From Acanthopleura granulata (taxonomy: Eukaryota > Mollusca > Polyplacophora > Chitonida > Chitonidae), in NCBI GenBank assembly GCA_016165875.1, contig JABBOT010000034.1, positions 2,193,200-2,257,199 on the forward strand: 64,000 nucleotides of DNA, written 5' to 3'. This document shows positions 43,830 to 56,199 of this stretch, one piece after another. Below the pieces are notes generated by a model. It made no database searches and was not told the DNA's origin. It was given only the letters and a program-made list of their open reading frames with translations. Positions within the stretch are counted from its first letter, which is position 1, and each line of letters starts with the position of its first letter. A program made the translations under genes and the position numbers.

Positions 43830-46799
43830 TACAAATCCAATAAGTATAAGGCTAAACGTCTTAACCTCTGCTTTGTTTGCTGTGAGAAGGCAGGAAGCCT
43901 AGATCCGAGTTCCTAGATGAGAAGCTAATCGGGCATGGAAGGAAGTGGGGGTGGGGATGGTAGAGGGTGGAAGTTGTAGGGGGAAGGGTGGATGGGTATT
44001 TAAGCTACCTTACCACGAGAATTGACAGTTATCCTCTCAGAATTGTAAAAACGGACATCAGCTTACGATGCATTTTGGTTCTTTCCTTTTTTTTGGAGAC
44101 GGAATATACTCAGCATTAGACCGTACATTTGAGGTACATTAGACACATGTGGCCCCAGCTTCTTCTACTGGAACCTATCTTCTTTCTAACCACATGACAC
44201 ATCTCTTGCAGAATTTTGTTTCAAAGGAAAAATATTATATTCCATGTCAGCTTTGTGAAAAAATTACCAGTGCGGAGTCACAATCTGTTACAATAAAGAC
44301 ATGGTCACCATAAAACAGTACCAACAGAAAGGAACAAGTGAACGACCCCGTCGTTATCCTATAAACCTGCGAATGCGTTTGCACACGCATAAATCTTAAA
44401 CCCTGACACCATGAAGAGGTAGAATAAAACGCGAGCTCGGGTAATATTATAAAACCGTGCGCCATCAGTTATGATGCCAAAATCACGTTATGTTATCAGT
44501 GTTTAGTATATCTACTCATTAGGGTCATACAAAAGACTTCAAAATCAATAACCTTTGTACTAACACGTTCGACAGTCCTCAAAGGGGCAATCACACAATT
44601 ACTGGTCGGCCTGGGGTGATCTCATTTAAACCATAGGTATCACTTCACACCATTGACTAAGTGTAGCTTTCTCATCAGGAATAGTCATACAGTATACATA
44701 GTGAAATGAGTGTAACAAATTGTGATACATTCTAATTATCTATTTACATATATGGGAATACCCATTGCCAGTGACTATCGAGAAAGCAATCTGTTTTCAG
44801 CAGTGTTTTGTTGGGAGTGTTCTGTTTCTAACCCATTTCCCTGGTAACCGTAGATTTCTGGAGACAGGTGTACTCAGTGCATCGTATACAAGTGATGAGT
44901 TCTTGTCTATGCAATCTGATATTAAAGGGTGTAATCGTCACAGAAGAAGATAAAGGTATCAACACATGTCATTAACGACAAGATCGTAAATGTCAGGGAT
45001 CTGCTCTTACCTTCAATCCGTAAGATAAGACGTCCATCTGAATAGAAGAAATGTCGAAATCATAGCGTTATGGGCTTTGAACGTGCAGCCCACTGAGACC
45101 CACCTGATGAAGTAAATTAGAGTTAATATACACAATTAGCATCACCATTCCACAAGGGATAAAGGTTGTACCACTCGTTGATAGTATTTAGTTATTTGAA
45201 GTTTGACAAAATCAATATAAAAGCTTGATTACTCCGGTATTAGGTGTTGTTCATCTGAATACGTTTTGAGGACAAGCCACAAATTCAGGTACATCACCCT
45301 CGTACCTGATATCATCTGATAGTAATCCGCCTAAACTAAACGCGAATGCACAGTTTCCTTTCTAGACGTTGATTAAGAGAGACTTAATTGTATAGTAAAC
45401 ATGTAGTACCACTCAGCCCCACTGTGACACAGTTAGAATTCTTTAGCAGTACGAAGTAAGACCTACAGATCACAATATTTTCATTCCGATATATTTGATG
45501 GATAGCCTACATTTCGACCCTTGAGAAAACCCGAGAACTCGGCCGTCAGTCGTTTCCAGATTACGATATCAACAGATCCATCATGTCTGCACAATTTACA
45601 CTGAGACCCATATTCGCCATATTTTCTTGGAAGTCATCCTACACTGCAATTTGTGGTATTATGTCCTCACGCCCCACCATTAGAGTCTTTCGCAAGGATG
45701 CCTTAAGTCCCATTTCATTTAGTCTTGGATCCGTCTGGTGCCTTATCACAGAACACCAAAAGACAGCAATCCCAAGGAGAAGCTCTTAGAAGTTTACGTA
45801 GAACGTATACAAAAAAGATCGTTGTTTTAATCTGCTACATGTCTGTCAGGTTATGCCAGTTCCTATGAGAGCTATTAATGAAGATACCCAGATCATCATC
45901 AGATTGGGGGGGGGGGGGGCGTTTTACACACTAGGTGTATGTTATGCCAAGCGCAACTGTCATGACGATATGTACTATAGAGATACGTCACCATGGTATT
46001 TTACGTTTGGCGAAACGTTACACCCTCTTTGTCAAAATGGCCCGCATGTACTTACATCACATTCAGATGTCAACCACATAACTTCATGGGTTTACCATAC
46101 AATTACAGCATCAGTCGAAATCGGCGGTCACAAAACCATGTTGACATTACACAGTTACTGTATCTTGCTGCCAATATCTTGGTTAGACGGTGGGTAAAAT
46201 GTCTCCAAAGACCTAATGAGAGACATTCTCATTGGATAATTGTGCTGTCTTCGTCATGGTATGATTTTGTAATACATTCAGTCAAAACATTTCAAAATAA
46301 AACCAGAAACAATTGTCATTGATAAGTCTGGCATTTGTCCAGTCAACAGAACCAGCTACGTAACTAGAAGAAAAAAAAATCATATCTTTTATTTTTGTCA
46401 CGATGTACAAAAGGATGTTACATCGGAGTTCAAAGCATTCAAAGATGTCGAGAGTGAGAAAAGTCAGCATATTATGAACTTCATACAATTGGGAGAGATT
46501 TAGTCATATAACCCAAGAACGCAGTTCTTTCCCTTGACCTCGCGCTAATCCGGTTTTCGCTTCAAGTCATACTGGCGTGTGATACGAGTTTTTTAAACAT
46601 TGTGTATTACGTGGCTTCCTCAGAATTCCAGATTAAAAGCGGACTTACAGAATTACCAAATAATTCAGAACAAAATGACTGCTTAAAAAAGACCCCACTT
46701 CTCTTCTAAAATAACTAAGATACTAACTAAGAAACTAAGAACTCTGAATCTTTCAAGATTTAGAGTTAGGTTTTGAATCATTGTATTGTGGATATTACG
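43830..46799. other. No recognisable gene
   Basis: Several ORFs of 60-115 codons have no known motif or convincing splice context. A G-run at about 45907-45919 and a ~70-bp match between 46620-46690 and 54280-54350 are the only notable points. Confidence 0.4.
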
Positions 46800-46811
46800 T
46801 CAACTGAAAAC
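46800..46811. repeat. Target-site duplication, 5' side of LINE copy C
   Basis: TCAACTGAAAAC is repeated exactly at 49413-49424, just beyond the LINE tail. Confidence 0.85.
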
Positions 46812-49180
46812 TAACTTCTCCATTAACTCCATATAGTTAATAAATTAGCGGAATCAATTTCTAAAAAATCTTCCTCTGAGAATTATACTTCAGAATTTCA
46901 GCATATCAAAAACCAGAAGGAGAAAATGAAATTGCCCTTTCCTTCTAAAAACTTAGAAGATTATAATCGTCCTTTTAATATCGATGAACTAAAAACTGCA
47001 CTCAGAAAGGCACATGATACTGCATGTGGTCCTGATAATGTATATTATAAATTTCTGAACCATTTACCACCTGAACCACTTGAGACTCTCTTGGACTTAT
47101 TGAACGATATTTGGATAACTGGTAATTTTCCGCCCTCATGGATGGAGGCATGTATTATCCCGGTTCCCAAACCGGGTAAGGATCATACTGATCCAAATAA
47201 TTGCCGTCCCATAGCTCTTACCAGTTGCGTCTGTAAGACTATGGATCGGATGATAAATGATAGACTTGTTTGGTTTCTTGAAACCAACAAGTTACGATCT
47301 AATATCCAATGTGGTTTTCGTCAAGGTAGATTCACAGTGGATCACCTTGTTCGACTTGAAAGTTTCATTCGCGATGGTTTTATTAATAATGAACATGTGG
47401 TGTCAATATTTTTTGACCTTGAAAAGGCCTACGACACCACGTGGAAATGTGGCATTTTAAAAGACCTCGCGGATATGGGCCTTAAAGGTCTATTACCTAT
47501 ATTTATATCCAAATTTTTGTCCAATCGTCAGTTTAATGTACGGGTGGGGTCCAGTCTTTCGGGATTCTTATGAGCAAGAGATGGGTGTACCCCAGGGCAG
47601 TATCCTTTCACCAACACTGTTCAGCATAAAAATTAATAGCTTGGCCCAAACATTAACATCTGGAACCGAGGGTTGTTTATATGTAGATGATTTTCTGATA
47701 TGCTACGGGGCGAAAAATATGAATAACATCGAGCGGGAACTGCAGCTTTGTCTCAATAAGATCGAGAAATGGGCAGTTACCAATGGTTTCAGATTTTCTA
47801 CGTCTAAAACCGTCGGTATGCATTTCTGTAATAAACGGAAACTTCATCTAGACCCTGAGCTTAAATTTTGTGGTGAACCAGTGAAGATTGTTGGGGAAAA
47901 TAAATTTTTAGGAGTTATATTCGATAGTAAACTATCTTTTATACCTCACAGAAAAACGCTTAAAGCTGAATGTATAAAGGCTCTCGATATAATTAAGGTC
48001 GTGTCTAGCACCGATCTGTTTTACCTAATTTATATCGTTCTCTGGTGAGGTCTAAATTGGACTATGGGTCCATCATTCATGGTTCCACTAGGAAATCATA
48101 TCTTAAAATGTTGGATCCGGTCCATCACCAAGGTCTGAGGCTCAGCCTTGGTGCCTTTAGAACCTCACCAGTAGAGAGTTTATACGTGGAGGCCAATGAG
48201 CCTTCTTTACATAACCGACATATTAAACTCAGCCTTCAATATGCAACAAAGCTTAAAGCTCACCCAACAAATCCTGCCTACGACTGTGTTTTCAATCCAC
48301 AATATGTAGACAAATATATCAAATGTCCTAACAAGATCCCTCAATTCGGTCTTCGTATACGGGACCATGTTGTGGAAGCTAACATCAAGCTAGAGGAGAT
48401 AGATCCTGTATCTTTTCCGGAGTCTCCTCCCTGGCTTCTTCCACAACCTAAACTAATATTTGCTCTACGTCAACAAAATAAATCGAATACAAATCCTCTT
48501 ATAATTCAGCAAGCTTTTGTTGAAATTAAGGCTAATTATCCAAATTATAAATTTATATACACTGATGGGTCGAAGGATGGGGACAGGGTTGCGGCTGCGG
48601 CTTATTCTGGAAATTTTAGCCTTACATAGAAAATTGATTAAAAGAGGCAAAGATATTATATTCTGTTGGATACCAAGCCATATTGGTATCCATGGAAACA
48701 CAGTCGTGGACAGGGAGGCAAAAGCTGCCCTAAATAAAGCCGTATCAAAAGTTGAAATCCCATTCACTGATTTTAAATGTAACATTCTTAAGTATATTCG
48801 TCGCCTTTGGCAGGATGAATGGGACGTGCAGGTGTGTAATAAACTGCACGCTATTCACCCTGTCACCCTGTCACCCTGTCATTGGTCATAACTCTTATAC
48901 ACTGGGTATGTCTCGTAGAGACCAAGTGGTTTTAACAAGATGCCGTGTTGGGCATTCTCGTCTAACACACAATTTTATCCTGGATGGGAGCACTGCTCCC
49001 GAGTGTGTTGCATGTGGTGCTGAATACGGCATCAAACATATCCTGATTGACTGTGTAGACTTTGCCCATGTGCGGCAAAGATTCTATACAGTAAACTCCA
49101 TATATGATTTGTTTGACAGCATCGCTGGCGACGTTGTGATAAAATATTTGAAGTCCATTGGCCTGTATCATAAAATATAA
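46811..49180 (+). pseudogene. LINE copy C ORF2 fragment, broken
   Basis: Covers the reverse transcriptase onward. Damage is simple. One base is added at about 47563 (TCGGGATTCTTATGAG). A 16-bp loss near 48016 lies between ACCGAT direct repeats. A 185-bp deletion in RNase H relative to copy D joins GCGGCT to TATTCTGGAAATT at about 48603. An 8-bp unit CACCCTGT is expanded to three tandem copies near 48857-48880. The RNase H deletion removes the second and third acidic catalytic positions. The C-terminal zinc knuckle reads CVACGAEYGIKHILIDC. Confidence 0.9.
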
Positions 49181-49412
49181 ATTTTATTTTCATAAATACT
49201 CGTCATAAAACTTCCTTAATATGCTGGTTTTCGAGGTTTAACTGTTTTGGTTTTCTTACCTGATTTTAATCATGTCCGTACGTTTTTGGTTTGTTTTTAA
49301 TATTCTCATGTCACTATCGAAAACCTCAACTGTCTCGTGGTTCCACCTTGTTCTCGCCACGATATGGCTGAGATATTGCCGATGTGGCGTTAAGCCATAA
49401 TCCTTCATTCGT
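46811..49412 (+). mobile_element. 5'-truncated LINE copy C
   Basis: Begins within ORF2 at CTAACTTCTCCAT (homologous to 58711 of copy D) and runs to a decayed ATTC-type tail (CCTTCATTCG). It is flanked by a perfect 12-bp target-site duplication, as expected from target-primed reverse transcription that stopped early. Shared residues with copy D (NFPPSW, LCLNKIEKW, MHFCNKRKL) against copy B put it in D's subfamily. Confidence 0.9.
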
Positions 49413-49424
49413 TCAACTGAAAAC
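49413..49424. repeat. Target-site duplication, 3' side of LINE copy C
   Basis: Exact copy of 46800-46811. Confidence 0.85.
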
Positions 49425-49429
49425 ATGAT

Positions 49430-49870
49430 TCCTCACTGAAATAATGTTCATGTCGTATAAATTGATATGAACGACGTATTATTATATCAACAAGCGGAAA
49501 TAAACTAGATGGATAAGTGTGTATGACCAATAGGGTCTAAAAACACACTGGATAATATATCAGTGACTGTGCCATTCTCACAGATAACACCTCCTTTTAA
49601 AGTGTCTTGTGTGTTCTTAAGTCATATAAATGCCAAAGAACGCAAGGTTATACTGATACAAGTGGCTTACAAATTGTATGTACAAAACACATCTATAGTT
49701 TTTATGATTGCAGTTTTGTCAAACTAGGAGGCGTCCAACTGGAGATGCAACACAATACTAGATTACGTAAACTCCCTATGAACAAAGGCCATGTCTGGAC
49801 TAGTGAAGTCCTCTTTGACAACATGATTTTCACGTTTGATTTTGATTCTTCACTACATCACGCTGAAAGC
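49430..49870. other. No recognisable gene
   Basis: An ORF at 49607-49918 has no recognisable motif and runs into a LINE-tail fragment. Confidence 0.35.
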
Positions 49871-49874
49871 CGTT

Positions 49875-49967
49875 TACCGTTTCCTGGTTTGAACATGTTC
49901 TCGACACAATGTGGCTGAGATATTGCCGATGTGACATTAAGCCATAATCATTTATTCATTCATTATC
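49875..49967 (+). mobile_element. Solitary LINE 3'-tail fragment
   Basis: TGGTTTGAACATGTTCTCGA then GTGGCTGAGATATTGCCGAT, TTAAGCCATAATCATT and ATTC repeats match the last ~90 bp of the LINE copies. TTTGAACATGTTC also appears in the nested fragment at 9617 but not in B, C or D. No ORF2 sequence precedes it. Confidence 0.65.
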
Positions 49968-50689
49968 CAAACTGTGAGACGGGTGCATATCTAACATATA
50001 CATTTATAATCTCGTCTCAGTGCTCCCTTGAACACTAGAGCACTATGCGTCTCGGCCAACATTGCCAAAAAAATATGTGACAGTCTGGAATATAGTGTCT
50101 CGCGTTTAACCACTCCATAACGCAAACAGTCGATTATTGTAAATGATTGGATTGGCGATCTTAGATCAAAGATAAATGTTTTATATACATGTACTTCACG
50201 GTAAACGGGAATTCCAAAGTCACAGTGAAGGATTGTTTGTTTTTGACTTTTGCCGAAAGCAACATAGATGTTTTTTTCCTGTCAAACAATGGAGGTTAGT
50301 ATTGGGGGTGCAAGAAACTAAAGAACCGACGTAAACCATCGATATCTTGCAATTTACGATCGAACTTCTCCACATGTGAGATACACACATACACATATAA
50401 AGCAACGTAAAACTGTGTAAGACAAATTTATTTGACTGTTTTGACATTTGCTGAACGCAGCATTCAATATTTTTCAGTTACAGGATGGCGGTCGTGTAGC
50501 CAAAAAACCTCCATAAACCACCGACATTTGACAGGTTACTTGGAAACAATTCCAACTGTGACGTACACATACATATGTCATATCAAAGAATATGAACCTG
50601 CGCAAGTTTCTTCAAAAACGTCGGCGATCAGTTGTTGCAACCATGACGTCTCTATCAAAGAGCGTGAGGGTGGGGGGGGGGGAGGGATC

Positions 50690-50765
50690 TGTTAAATTCC
50701 TGTGTTGGGCCAGGACCGAACCCACATCTTTCGGGGACGTACTCTTTACTCGCTCATCTTAACAT
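50690..50765 (-). repeat. tRNA-like sequence (SINE head or tRNA relic)
   Basis: On the minus strand AGATGAGCGAGTAAAGAGTA is followed by ATGTGGGTTCGGTCCTGG, the latter an excellent box-B match. No clear cloverleaf or box A was confirmed, so it is more likely a SINE head than a working tRNA gene. Confidence 0.4.
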
Positions 50766-51289
50766 AGAAGTACGCCCCTCTCCCTTAGTACCTATCTCAC
50801 ACCTTTTCTAAGAGATGTTTTTTCACCCGACAGCAGTCGCAGCTTGCTTCGTCCTTTGGCATTTTCGTTATAAAGGTATATGACGGTATCAAGTCTGAGG
50901 ACATATCTGTCAATTTCATTTCGAAAGCTTTCGCCATTATTGCGAATAAAAAGGTACTGCGATGGCAACACTCCATCTTGGCTGTTTCAGCTTCAATACT
51001 TTTTTGGAAAAGCTTTTAGGCTAAAGAAAAGTAATATGGCGATGTTTAAGAGGGCAGCAATACCACAAGAAGGGATGTTATGTTTTGTCCAATCCACGTC
51101 TCATAACACTCATGTCAGTCTCATCACACAATGCCTTTGGGAAGTGACCGACGATATTTCTCTCATGAGAATTTCGGATGCATGCCAATCTAGTGGCAGG
51201 TATGTTATCTCCGACCTTGATATAAAGCCACTTTACGGCCACTTTGATAGAAGACGCATTACCAAGGACCCCGATGTACTTGACCTATC

Positions 51290-51375
51290 CGAGAATGTGA
51301 GGAATTCACGACCCCGTGATGGAATTGAACTCGCGACAAGTGTGTCCTAGGGATTGGGTTCACGTAAAGCCACGG
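51290..51375 (-). repeat. tRNA-like sequence (SINE head relic)
   Basis: The minus strand reads GTCCCGTGGCTTTACGTG and later GCGAGTTCAATTCCATCACG, resembling boxes A and B. A 156-codon ORF on the plus strand (50880-51350) ends inside it and is not recognisable. Confidence 0.35.
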
Positions 51376-52137
51376 GACCATAAAAGTCAAACTTAACCTT
51401 AACTTCCAAATGATTCCCTGCGCTAAAATTGTGACTTACCGTAGAAATTTGTATTTTAATACTGAGCGTTGCCTTGATCCTTCACTTGAAAAAAGTGAAA
51501 ATTTGCATTTAACTTTAAATGTAAGTTCAGAAATAATACCACAAGCCAAAGCTAAGTGTGACTTAAGTCTAGGACAACTTCATGATCATTGGGGTCTGGA
51601 CATACCAAAGAACATTAAATAAACTCGCCATGCATTCAATACCGAAAGCCGTTTAAATGCGAAATCTGAGCCACTTTAACAAGGTAGTATAACGGCGCAT
51701 CTAGGGCATTTAAACAAGTTACTTCCACAAATAGCTGAAACAGCTCTCGCCCCTTTTTAACGTGTATAAAAGCTTATTGTGTTCGAGGGCGCTATTGTCA
51801 CACTGCGATCTATCACAAACACTCGTTCTATATCCTGTGCATTTTGGGCAAAAAAGAATAATCAAGTAAATCAGTAACTAAAGGGGTTTTAGGCCTTAGG
51901 GCCGGTTCCAAAGGAAACGGTTTCGTCAACACTATATGTAGCCTTTTGCTAGCTTTTTTCATTTTTTTACATATAGTTAAACTATCTCACGCTTATCAGG
52001 ATCCGAAAATCGTCATTCGGCAAGTTTCATTGTTGTAACTATTACCATTCATGATGTTTAACTTTTGGCTACATTAAAATGCCTGCGCACCTGGCGAACA
52101 AATCACCGTCAAATCGCATAAGTTGGTTTCATCTTAC

Positions 52138-52648
52138 TTTAGAATATTCTCACTTGGCACCCGCTGAAGTGTTTCTTCCAGGTTGTCAAAGTAGGTGTTG
52201 ATAGCAGCTGGCGAGACATCCGCACGTTTGGTTGTGATGTTCTGGCAAAAACGTGATGTGAGCTTATCTCGGTGGCGTCCCACAAAGGATGGAACCCAGC
52301 CAGCAGTTGGTATGTTATTGCAGAACCTTGGCTCATTTCGGCCTTGCTTCAACAGATGGCTTTTAACTATAAGGCGAAAGTCCAAGGAATTCACAGGGTC
52401 ACCCCAATCAGCAATCATTGATAAGTCTCCTCTTCCACAGTAAAAGCAGGCTGTCCTCCGTGTGAGCCACAGTGTTTCCCTTGTAGCCTGTTTTGTAATG
52501 TACCACGAGGAATGCCAGGATGATTCGCTCCGGCTCATTCCATTCTGAATGGCGTTCAGGGCCTCCTCTAATTGCTGCTGTGTGTAACCTAACATTCTAC
52601 GGTAACCTGGTTTAGGGATATATTTGCGTGGCATCGTGTAAGTGGAAA
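52138..52648 (-). pseudogene. pogo/Tigger-like transposase N-terminal exon, frameshifted
   Basis: ATG at 52634 opens MPRKYIPKPGYRRMLGYTQQ then QLEEALNAIQNGMS, a psq/CENP-B-type helix-turn-helix start. A frameshift follows: the expected GIPRGTLQNRLQGKH and GGQPAFTVEEE lie in another frame until about 52430. The original frame then resumes with LSMIADWGDPVNSLDFRLIV and later RFCNNIPTAGWVPSFVGRH, matching the second DNA-binding region. The DDE catalytic domain is absent. The segment is bounded by a good acceptor (TTTGTTATTTCAG, exon from 52648) and a good donor (GTAAGA after 52138), so it may have been a spliced exon. Two compensating shifts leave a 179-codon open frame. Confidence 0.65.
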
Positions 52649-52679
52649 CTGAAATAACAAATCCATAGCTCAAGTCTTT

Positions 52680-55020
52680 AGGAAAGTAGCGTCATTCAAC
52701 CACAACATTTCAGTTTTAACAGCATTTTATCTCTCTTTGTCTGTAATTTATAATTTTAGAAGGTGGGGTAGCCAACTTCACCCCAAAAAGTGCCCAGCTT
52801 CTCCCTATATTTTTAATTTTAAATATATTACATGACCATTAGGTTGCATCTGCGCAAGCTATGATGTATTTGAATACTGTTTAAATTTTACAATATATGG
52901 TAGAAAGATATTAGAAATGGACAAAACCTCACCTGGCTCGGTATAATTGTACCGCACACATCAAAATGTCCAATTTTGAGTGTCAAAAGAAAATTTGCTT
53001 GATAGCAAGGTGAAGGTCAACCCACATTCATAAATGCCGCCAAGGTCAACTCACGGTAGCCTCTCTTTCACTTCATACAACTGGGTTGACCTAAAAAGTC
53101 GGACTTAAACATGAAACGGAATTCTAAATTTTTTTCACAAAAAAGGTCAACTTCACCCCTGCTGACGGTAGTTTATTTTTCTTTTCCAGTTGATGAAACG
53201 AATTTCCTTATGAGTTTCCCGAGGGACATTAAAAACAAATCAACTATTTTTCTCCCCAGTGCCCTGAAATAAAAACTCAAGGGGGAAAGCTAACTGTCAG
53301 TGAGAGAATAAACATTGCTTTTACATTAGGTCACAGATGGGTTCAATATAAAATCTTAAAACGATGCATATTGTTAACTGTTGTCATTCAACTGCTCAAA
53401 CCGAGGCAACAGCGAGAGGTTCACGTTATTACAGACAAGCTGTGTTTGTATGAATAATACTAAAGCCAGGTTTTTAAATAAGCAAGAGATATATTGTGTG
53501 GTATCGTTGAGTTTACATTCCTGTTGCGCACCAAATTCTTCGCAACACCTGCCTGCTATTGCTTTAATCTTAAATAAATAAATAAAATAAATAAATATAA
53601 AATAATAAACAGATACTGTCACTATACTCTGTTAACATCACTTTTTTAGGGTCTTAAATTTATACTACGATGGAATGGTCCGTGTCAGGCAGGCCTTGTA
53701 TAATCACTACATCCAGTTCCTTGACTGACCAGTTGGACATATCTCTCTTTAGCCAATGTCTTTAAAGAAAAGAAAATACTAAACCAAATATATATATATG
53801 TATCGATAAAGAATCCTATTCACAGCTCAAAAAACGTCACTTTTCATTTTTGTGTTGTATGATAACCGAGATGCCGCAGTACAAAATAAGTAAAAACGTC
53901 CACGGTCTCAATTTTAACCAATCAAGAGCGACATATTTCTATCACCCGAGAGGACGTCTGTTTCCGCTGTGACATCAGCAGTACTAAGTTCACCATTTTG
54001 CCATATACAAGTGGAGTTAAATCAGTTGTTTTCCTTGCCATTACTGGACAATTGTGATATACTTTATAAAGGCAATTTCAATGAGAAAGTGGTAGTGCAA
54101 TACATCTGGGGTTATTCCTCTAGGTCACAACCAGGAGGCCATAATGCGTGGCATTCGATTGTAATGATAAACGGGACCGCACACAAAAGGTGCCTCACCC
54201 CTAATACTGAAGAGCGTAGGGTATGGATGAGTCTGCATCGTGTTTCCGGTTTCTCTAAAATGGCGTATCCAATGACCTCATCAGAATTCCAGATTAAAAG
54301 GTGATTTACACAGTTACCAAGCACGTCATACTAAAATGCCTGTGTCCGTTTAGGTCCGTAAGGGCCCTTCTTCTGAAATAACTTTGGTTACATTTTTTGT
54401 TGTCTTATGTTTTAAGGCCCAATCATAAACACAGACAAGCGAAGAGAATTTGCCATCAAAAGATCCCGGGTAATCGTGGTATATCTTGCACTGATCGTAC
54501 AATAAATCTTGGGGAACCTTGGCGAATTTGATGAATCACTGATATCGCTGGTTACCGAAAGGCTTTCGGATTTGTCACAGATCTACCTAAATTCTGACTA
54601 ATATTAATGGGACGGGCTCTGTTGTGCGAGGTCCATACAAACATTGGAAATGATCTTTATGAACCGAATGCGTATTTTGGCGTAGTACATGTTGATTTCA
54701 TGCAATCTCCTGACTACTGCAAAAAATTGAATCAGGTCAGGAGTCATTGCTGGCAATTTCTTGGGCTGCAATGTGGGTGAAATGATCGCGATTAACCTGG
54801 AGGGAAAGATCGTGACGAATTGCAGAGGTTGTTTGACTGTTGTGTGACTGTGGGACAAAGTACGTACTTCCCTAAAACCACGAGAGCTTCAGTGTGTCGA
54901 CAAAACGCAGATAGTGTTTGTTTATGTCATATAACTGACTATAACTATCTATATCCAAGACTTTTCAGCGGCACACAAATATGGCTGTAAGTCGACTGGA
55001 TAAACAGAACGCAGGAACAC
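52680..55020. other. No recognisable gene
   Basis: AAAT-rich stretch at 53570-53610 and an ORF at 53969-54304 without known motifs. Nothing else assignable. Confidence 0.4.
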
Positions 55021-55024
55021 AGTT

Positions 55025-55345
55025 TGCTCTGATATTGCAGTAGTTCCTCATAATCCAGTTCTTGGTCAATGATTACAGGCGGGAATCTGGAGTTCCGCGT
55101 CTGATTAAAGTTGTGATAAAGCCTCTTGTCTGACAGGCACTTAGTAATTTAATTGACCAAGGGCTGGATCGGAGTCAAAGATGTTCTCGGCACACAGGCG
55201 CAATCTGTGGAGAAACAGAAGCTTATGTCAATAGTGGATTATGGGCAATCAACCAACATTGAGAAGGTGAAGTCAGCAGTTGGAAAATGTCGTAATCATC
55301 GAGAGAAATGAGAGTCAGTATGGGATAGCTGTCAGATTTAGATAC
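55025..55345 (+). repeat. Dispersed repeat Y, copy 4
   Basis: CATAATCCAGTTCTTGG, AAGCCTCTTGTCTGACAG, TAATTTAATTGACCAAGGGC, TCGGCACACAGGCGCAATCT and GAAGCTTATGTC match copies 1-3 in order. It ends near AATGAGAGTCAGTATGGGAT. Confidence 0.75.
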
Positions 55346-55539
55346 CTGTTCGTCTGGCCCACCAACCAATACCAGATATCAGCATCAGGTCTAACGGAAT
55401 TGCGTAAATACGCTGAAGTTAGAGAAATCGCTAAAAGAGCCCTCCACTCCCAATTCATCCCGCCAAAAATATAAATAACGCTTGACAAAGAAATCCGTAA
55501 GTGTGCTATATTTTTGTCTTCAGATTTTATTATCAGTGG

Positions 55540-56199
55540 GCCCCAGTGGGGTTCCCGGGAGTGAAAAGAATAGGGCCCCAGTTCTCTAGGCAAGCTTGTC
55601 GTATGAGGCGACTAACCTAGGGCTCTCCTGTGTGGTTCCGGTGTATAGAATAGTTCCACAGCCTCCCCGGGCTGGTCGTACAAGGCGACTAAAAGGGGCA
55701 ACCTGTTTGCCGTGGGTTGCGACCCGTGATGGGGGAGGACGGGATCCTGGTGGCTGAGGGCGGGTTGATCTTGCGAGATCCTCACGCCCAACACTCCACT
55801 TCGGCCCTTACTTCTCCAAAGACGGGCGGTCGGATGGCCCGATCCGATCAATCGGCTGGTCACGCCTTGCCTCTGCGTGGTCCCAAAACTCCTCTCTATA
55901 AACACTCTTTAGAGAACAAATGGTTTTTTCTCAAATTTCGTTCGTGGGATTGCGTTTGAGGCGGTGGCTGTAGGGTCACTCAAGTAGTCCGTGTCTAATG
56001 TGCAACCTCCTTCATAGGGTGGGTGATGGAGGAGCTCGGGTGGGGAATGGGGTGTGCATATTAAGGCCATCTATTTGAGTATACCCCATGTGGAATCCTT
56101 GGTGTCTTTCCTGCCGGGTATCCCCAGGTTGAGGCATCGCCCTTGTTGGCACTCCGTGGTGGGTGGGGAACACGTGGGGTGAATCCCTGATTATTTATT
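55540..56199 (+). promoter_or_regulatory. LINE copy D 5'UTR
   Basis: Closely matches 24385-25043, including the ~170-bp module (55823-56005) absent from copy A. The antisense strand is open for 97 codons (55905-55612) and its peptide matches those of copies A and B. The internal promoter expected for this element class cannot be located by eye. Confidence 0.6.

Noticed and set aside
45907..45919. Homopolymer G run, with similar G or C runs near 22240, 23540 and 50672
   Set aside because: Simple low-complexity tracts without supporting context; some lengths may be sequencing artefacts.
46620..46690. Match to 54280-54350 around AGAATTCCAGATTAAAAG
   Set aside because: Only about 70 bp and weakening quickly; too short to call a repeat family.
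50690..50765. Possible functional tRNA gene
   Set aside because: Box B is good but I could not form a cloverleaf or identify an anticodon stem by eye.
50880..51350. 156-codon ORF on the plus strand
   Set aside because: No recognisable domain or splice signals, and its C-terminus is made of a tRNA-like SINE head.
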